Assembly: GCF_900101395.1 (NCBI RefSeq)
Contig: NZ_FMZO01000005.1
Location: 310,001 to 374,000 of the forward strand
Length of the DNA stretch: 64,000 bases
Direction: 5' to 3'
Origin: Niabella drilacis
GTDB taxonomy: Bacteria > Bacteroidota > Bacteroidia > Chitinophagales > Chitinophagaceae
The translations under genes were made by a program, and so were the position numbers. The first letter of the stretch is position 1. Every line of letters begins with the position of its first letter. The notes beneath the pieces were generated by a model. The model searched no databases. It was not told the DNA's origin and saw nothing but the letters and a program-made list of their open reading frames with translations. Shown piece by piece: positions 61,629 through 64,000 of this stretch.

Positions 61629-63731
61629 ATGGATTGCAGCAGGTTGAAAGCCATATTGACCGCATTTGTTTTTTGGGCCGGTACAGGGATGCGGGAGGCT
61701 GCGGCCCAGGAGGTAAAAGATGTTTTTACGCCATGGAAGTACATCCACAGCAGCAGCCAGTCGCTTTATGGTTACCTGGCCGATAAGGCGCTGCTGAAAT
61801 TGAAGCAGCGGCAAACACAGGTAAATGCACTGGCGTCAGCAGAGGGCTGGAAAAAAAGGCAGCATAGGGTCAGGCAGGCTTATACGCAGGTACTGGGCAG
61901 CTTCCCTTCCCGGACGCCTTTAAATGCGGTAATCACCGGCACACTGCAAGATGAAGACGTGAAGGTTGAAAAAATATATTTTGAATCGTTACCGGGCTAT
62001 TATGTAACGGCAGCGCTCTTTATGCCGGCAGCGCGTAAAGGAAAACTGCCCGCCATTCTTTATTGTGCAGGGCACAGCAGTTCCGGTTTTCGCAGCAGGC
62101 CTTACCAGAATGCGATCCTCAATTTTGTAAAAAAAGGATTTGCGGTCCTGGCCTTTGACCCCATAGGACAGGGAGAGCGGCGGCAGTATGCAAAGGATAC
62201 AAGCCGGAAATTCAGCCCTACCCAGGAGCATTCATACCCCGGCAGCCAGTTGTTCCTTACCGGCAGGTCGCCCGCATATTATTTTATCTGGGATGGTATA
62301 CGGGCTCTGGATTATTTGTGCAGCCGCCCGGAAATAGATACCACCCGGATCGGCATTACCGGGAGGTCCGGAGGTGGTACACAAACTGCATATATCGCCG
62401 CTTTTGATGACCGGATCAAAGCGGCAGCGCCGGAGTGTTATATTACCAGCTATGAAAAGTTATTAATGACCATGGGGCCGCAGGATGCCGAACAGAACTT
62501 TGCCGGCGCGATCGCGGCGGGTTTGGATATCCCGGATCTGTTGATCTCTTTTGCGCCGAAACCCCTGCTGATCGTGAGCACCACCCGGGATATCTTCAGC
62601 ATCCAGGGGGCAAGGGATGTTTTTAAAGAAGCAAAGCGCGCTTATACCTGGTTGGGACAACCAGACCTGGTGGGTATGACCGAAGATGATGCGGAACATG
62701 CCTCCACCCGGAAGAACCGGGAGGCCACATACCGCTTTTTTCAAAAATACCTGAAAAACCCCGGTAGCGCTGTGGATGAACCTGTGCCTGTCTTTAAACC
62801 GGAAGCACTGAATGTAACACCCGATGGCAATGTATACCTCGCTTTGGGCGGCGCTAACCTGCAAACACTTGCCCGTAACCATATGCAGCAGATCGTAAAG
62901 GATCGTGCTCCTGTTAAGGGAGAGGAAGATTTAAGAAAACGTGTGAGGGCTGTAACGGGTTTTGATCAGCCACGGGGAATGGAGCCGCCGGTGTTTTCGG
63001 GGAGGGAGCTTCGTAAACAGTATGCCATCGAATCCTATTTAATAAAAAGCCCGGCCGGGTACTACCTTCCGTTTTATTGTTTAAAACCACCGGATGGCAA
63101 CAGCAGGAATAAAAGCAACGCTGTGCTGCTCCTGGACGACCGGGGAAAATCGGAAGCCATAAAAGAAGGCTCAATGGCCGATTCCCTGGCGTTGGCCGGA
63201 TATGAAGTGGTAGTGCCGGATCTGAGTGGTTTTGGTGAGCTGGGGAACGGGTATATAAAAGGTGGGGATGCATATGTAGACGGAGTGCCGCTGAATCTTT
63301 GGTATACCGGGATTTTAACCGGTCAGTCGTTGCTGGGGGTGCGGATGAAGGAGCTTTCCGTACTGACAGACTGGATAAAAATGGAGCATAACAAAATAAT
63401 GGGCGTGGCAAGAGGCGTGCTGACCACCGACTTATTGCATATTGCAGTGATGCGGAGCAATGATATCGCATCGCTCTGGCTGACCGATCCGCTGATCTCC
63501 TTTCAGTCCGTGATCGAAACGCCGGCTTATAAAACGCAATATATCCTTTCGGCCGCTGCCGGATCCATAAAGCAGTACGACCTGTGCGACCTCGTAAATG
63601 CTTATTCACGGAAAAATAAGCTGGTGATGATGAATCCCCGTAACGGCGGAGGAGGCATCATCGCAGACAAGGGGCCTGTGTTAATGGAAAATTATGGAAT
63701 AGCACCCGGTCCGTTTTTGGAAGTTCAATAG
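61629..63731 (+). CDS. Large two-part alpha/beta hydrolase (acetyl xylan esterase-like)
   Basis: The 700-residue protein has an N-terminal alpha/beta hydrolase domain with the nucleophile in GRSGGGTQTAYIAAFDD (S247) and AFDPIGQGERRQYA before it. The C-terminal half (about residues 490-690) repeats hydrolase-like strands (AVLLLDDRGKSEAIKEG, YEVVVPDLSGFGELGNG, IMGVARGVLTTDLLHI), probably a degenerate second domain. The family occurs next to sulfatases and glycosidases in Bacteroidota and Planctomycetes and may deacylate glycans. It starts 3 bases after the sulfatase 6 stop. Confidence 0.8.
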   Translation: MDCSRLKAILTAFVFWAGTGMREAAAQEVKDVFTPWKYIHSSSQSLYGYLADKALLKLKQRQTQVNALASAEGWKKRQHRVRQAYTQVLGSFPSRTPLNAVITGTLQDEDVKVEKIYFESLPGYYVTAALFMPAARKGKLPAILYCAGHSSSGFRSRPYQNAILNFVKKGFAVLAFDPIGQGERRQYAKDTSRKFSPTQEHSYPGSQLFLTGRSPAYYFIWDGIRALDYLCSRPEIDTTRIGITGRSGGGTQTAYIAAFDDRIKAAAPECYITSYEKLLMTMGPQDAEQNFAGAIAAGLDIPDLLISFAPKPLLIVSTTRDIFSIQGARDVFKEAKRAYTWLGQPDLVGMTEDDAEHASTRKNREATYRFFQKYLKNPGSAVDEPVPVFKPEALNVTPDGNVYLALGGANLQTLARNHMQQIVKDRAPVKGEEDLRKRVRAVTGFDQPRGMEPPVFSGRELRKQYAIESYLIKSPAGYYLPFYCLKPPDGNSRNKSNAVLLLDDRGKSEAIKEGSMADSLALAGYEVVVPDLSGFGELGNGYIKGGDAYVDGVPLNLWYTGILTGQSLLGVRMKELSVLTDWIKMEHNKIMGVARGVLTTDLLHIAVMRSNDIASLWLTDPLISFQSVIETPAYKTQYILSAAAGSIKQYDLCDLVNAYSRKNKLVMMNPRNGGGGIIADKGPVLMENYGIAPGPFLEVQ

Positions 63732-63794
63732 GGGCGTAAACCAGCGTAGCTCCCGGGAGCCTAAAAAGTTGTTCTGGAACCCAATGTATAAGAT

Positions 63795-64000
63795 ATGAAA
63801 TATTTCAGCTTTGTTCTTTTATGGTTTTGTTTTTTGAGGCCGGGTACAGGCCTGGAGGCCCAGGTCCGGCCGGCTTTAGGTGACTACGAGGAGTTATTTG
63901 ATGGCGTTAGCTTAAAAGGATGGAAAGGCGATCCGGCTTTGTGGTATGTAAAAGACAGCCTGTTGGTGGGGGAGATAAGGCCTGGCAAAGAGCTGAAGCG
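63795..64000 (+). CDS. DUF1080 (3-keto-disaccharide hydrolase) protein, 3' end outside window
   Basis: The visible 68 codons encode a signal peptide (MKYFSFVLLWFCFLRPGTGL) and the opening of a DUF1080 domain (YEELFDGVSLKGWKGDPALW YVKDSLLVGEI), with the typical F-D-G-x-x-L-x-G-W element. Members of this family are now known to cut 3-keto-glycosides made by dehydrogenases. The gene runs off the window, so only the N-terminus is certain. Confidence 0.85.
   Translation, partial: MKYFSFVLLWFCFLRPGTGLEAQVRPALGDYEELFDGVSLKGWKGDPALWYVKDSLLVGEIRPGKELK

Overview
The window comes from a member of the phylum Bacteroidota, most likely the family Chitinophagaceae. The evidence is a SusC/SusD pair behind an ECF sigma factor and FecR anti-sigma pair, start sites that mostly lack strong Shine-Dalgarno sequences, PorT-like outer-membrane proteins, and several small families (DUF6132, short YeeE pairs, tandem universal stress proteins) typical of that phylum. 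The family assignment is inference. No tRNA, rRNA, CRISPR array or phage was seen.

Region A (about 1-19450) is a stress and dormancy-like island. It holds a response regulator fused to a Crp/Fnr DNA-binding module, BON proteins, Hsp20, universal stress proteins, an HdeD-like protein, a family X DNA polymerase, an ATP-dependent DNA ligase, an L,D-transpeptidase, a YtxH protein, a cardiolipin-synthase-like protein, an Mla-type lipid transport operon and membrane proteins. Eight Fnr-like palindromes, TGAY-N4-RTCA, lie in its promoter regions, and a ninth lies upstream of the sigma factor gene in region C. This suggests one regulon under the fused regulator. The island is also decaying. One small gene is split by a 0.3 kb MITE-like insert, a dodecin gene and a membrane protein gene each carry one in-frame stop, one universal stress protein is truncated, and hydrolase and phosphoribosyltransferase remnants lie next to the ligase gene.

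Region B (about 19900-24670) is a sulfur module. A TauE-type exporter is followed by a probable operon: persulfide-dioxygenase/rhodanese fusion, single rhodanese, three small membrane proteins, thioredoxin and two half-size YeeE/YedE transporters. The exporter and the operon share a duplicated promoter architecture.

Region C (about 25400-64000, running off the end) is a large polysaccharide utilisation locus. It contains ECF sigma, FecR, SusC, SusD, a DUF6250-like protein, three tandem paralogous beta-propeller proteins, six sulfatases with the Cys-type C-x-P-S-R motif, a GH78-like alpha-L-rhamnosidase, a GH2 enzyme, two large Asp-box propeller lipoproteins, two alpha/beta hydrolases, a PQQ dehydrogenase with a cytochrome c domain, and the start of a DUF1080 protein. 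This content points to a sulfated, probably rhamnose-containing and acylated glycan. A 408-bp, 2.4-copy, hairpin-rich tandem repeat separates the GH2 gene from the next sulfatase. The most promising undescribed pieces are the three propeller paralogs as candidate lyases, the Fnr-like regulon, the MITE-like element and the tandem repeat.
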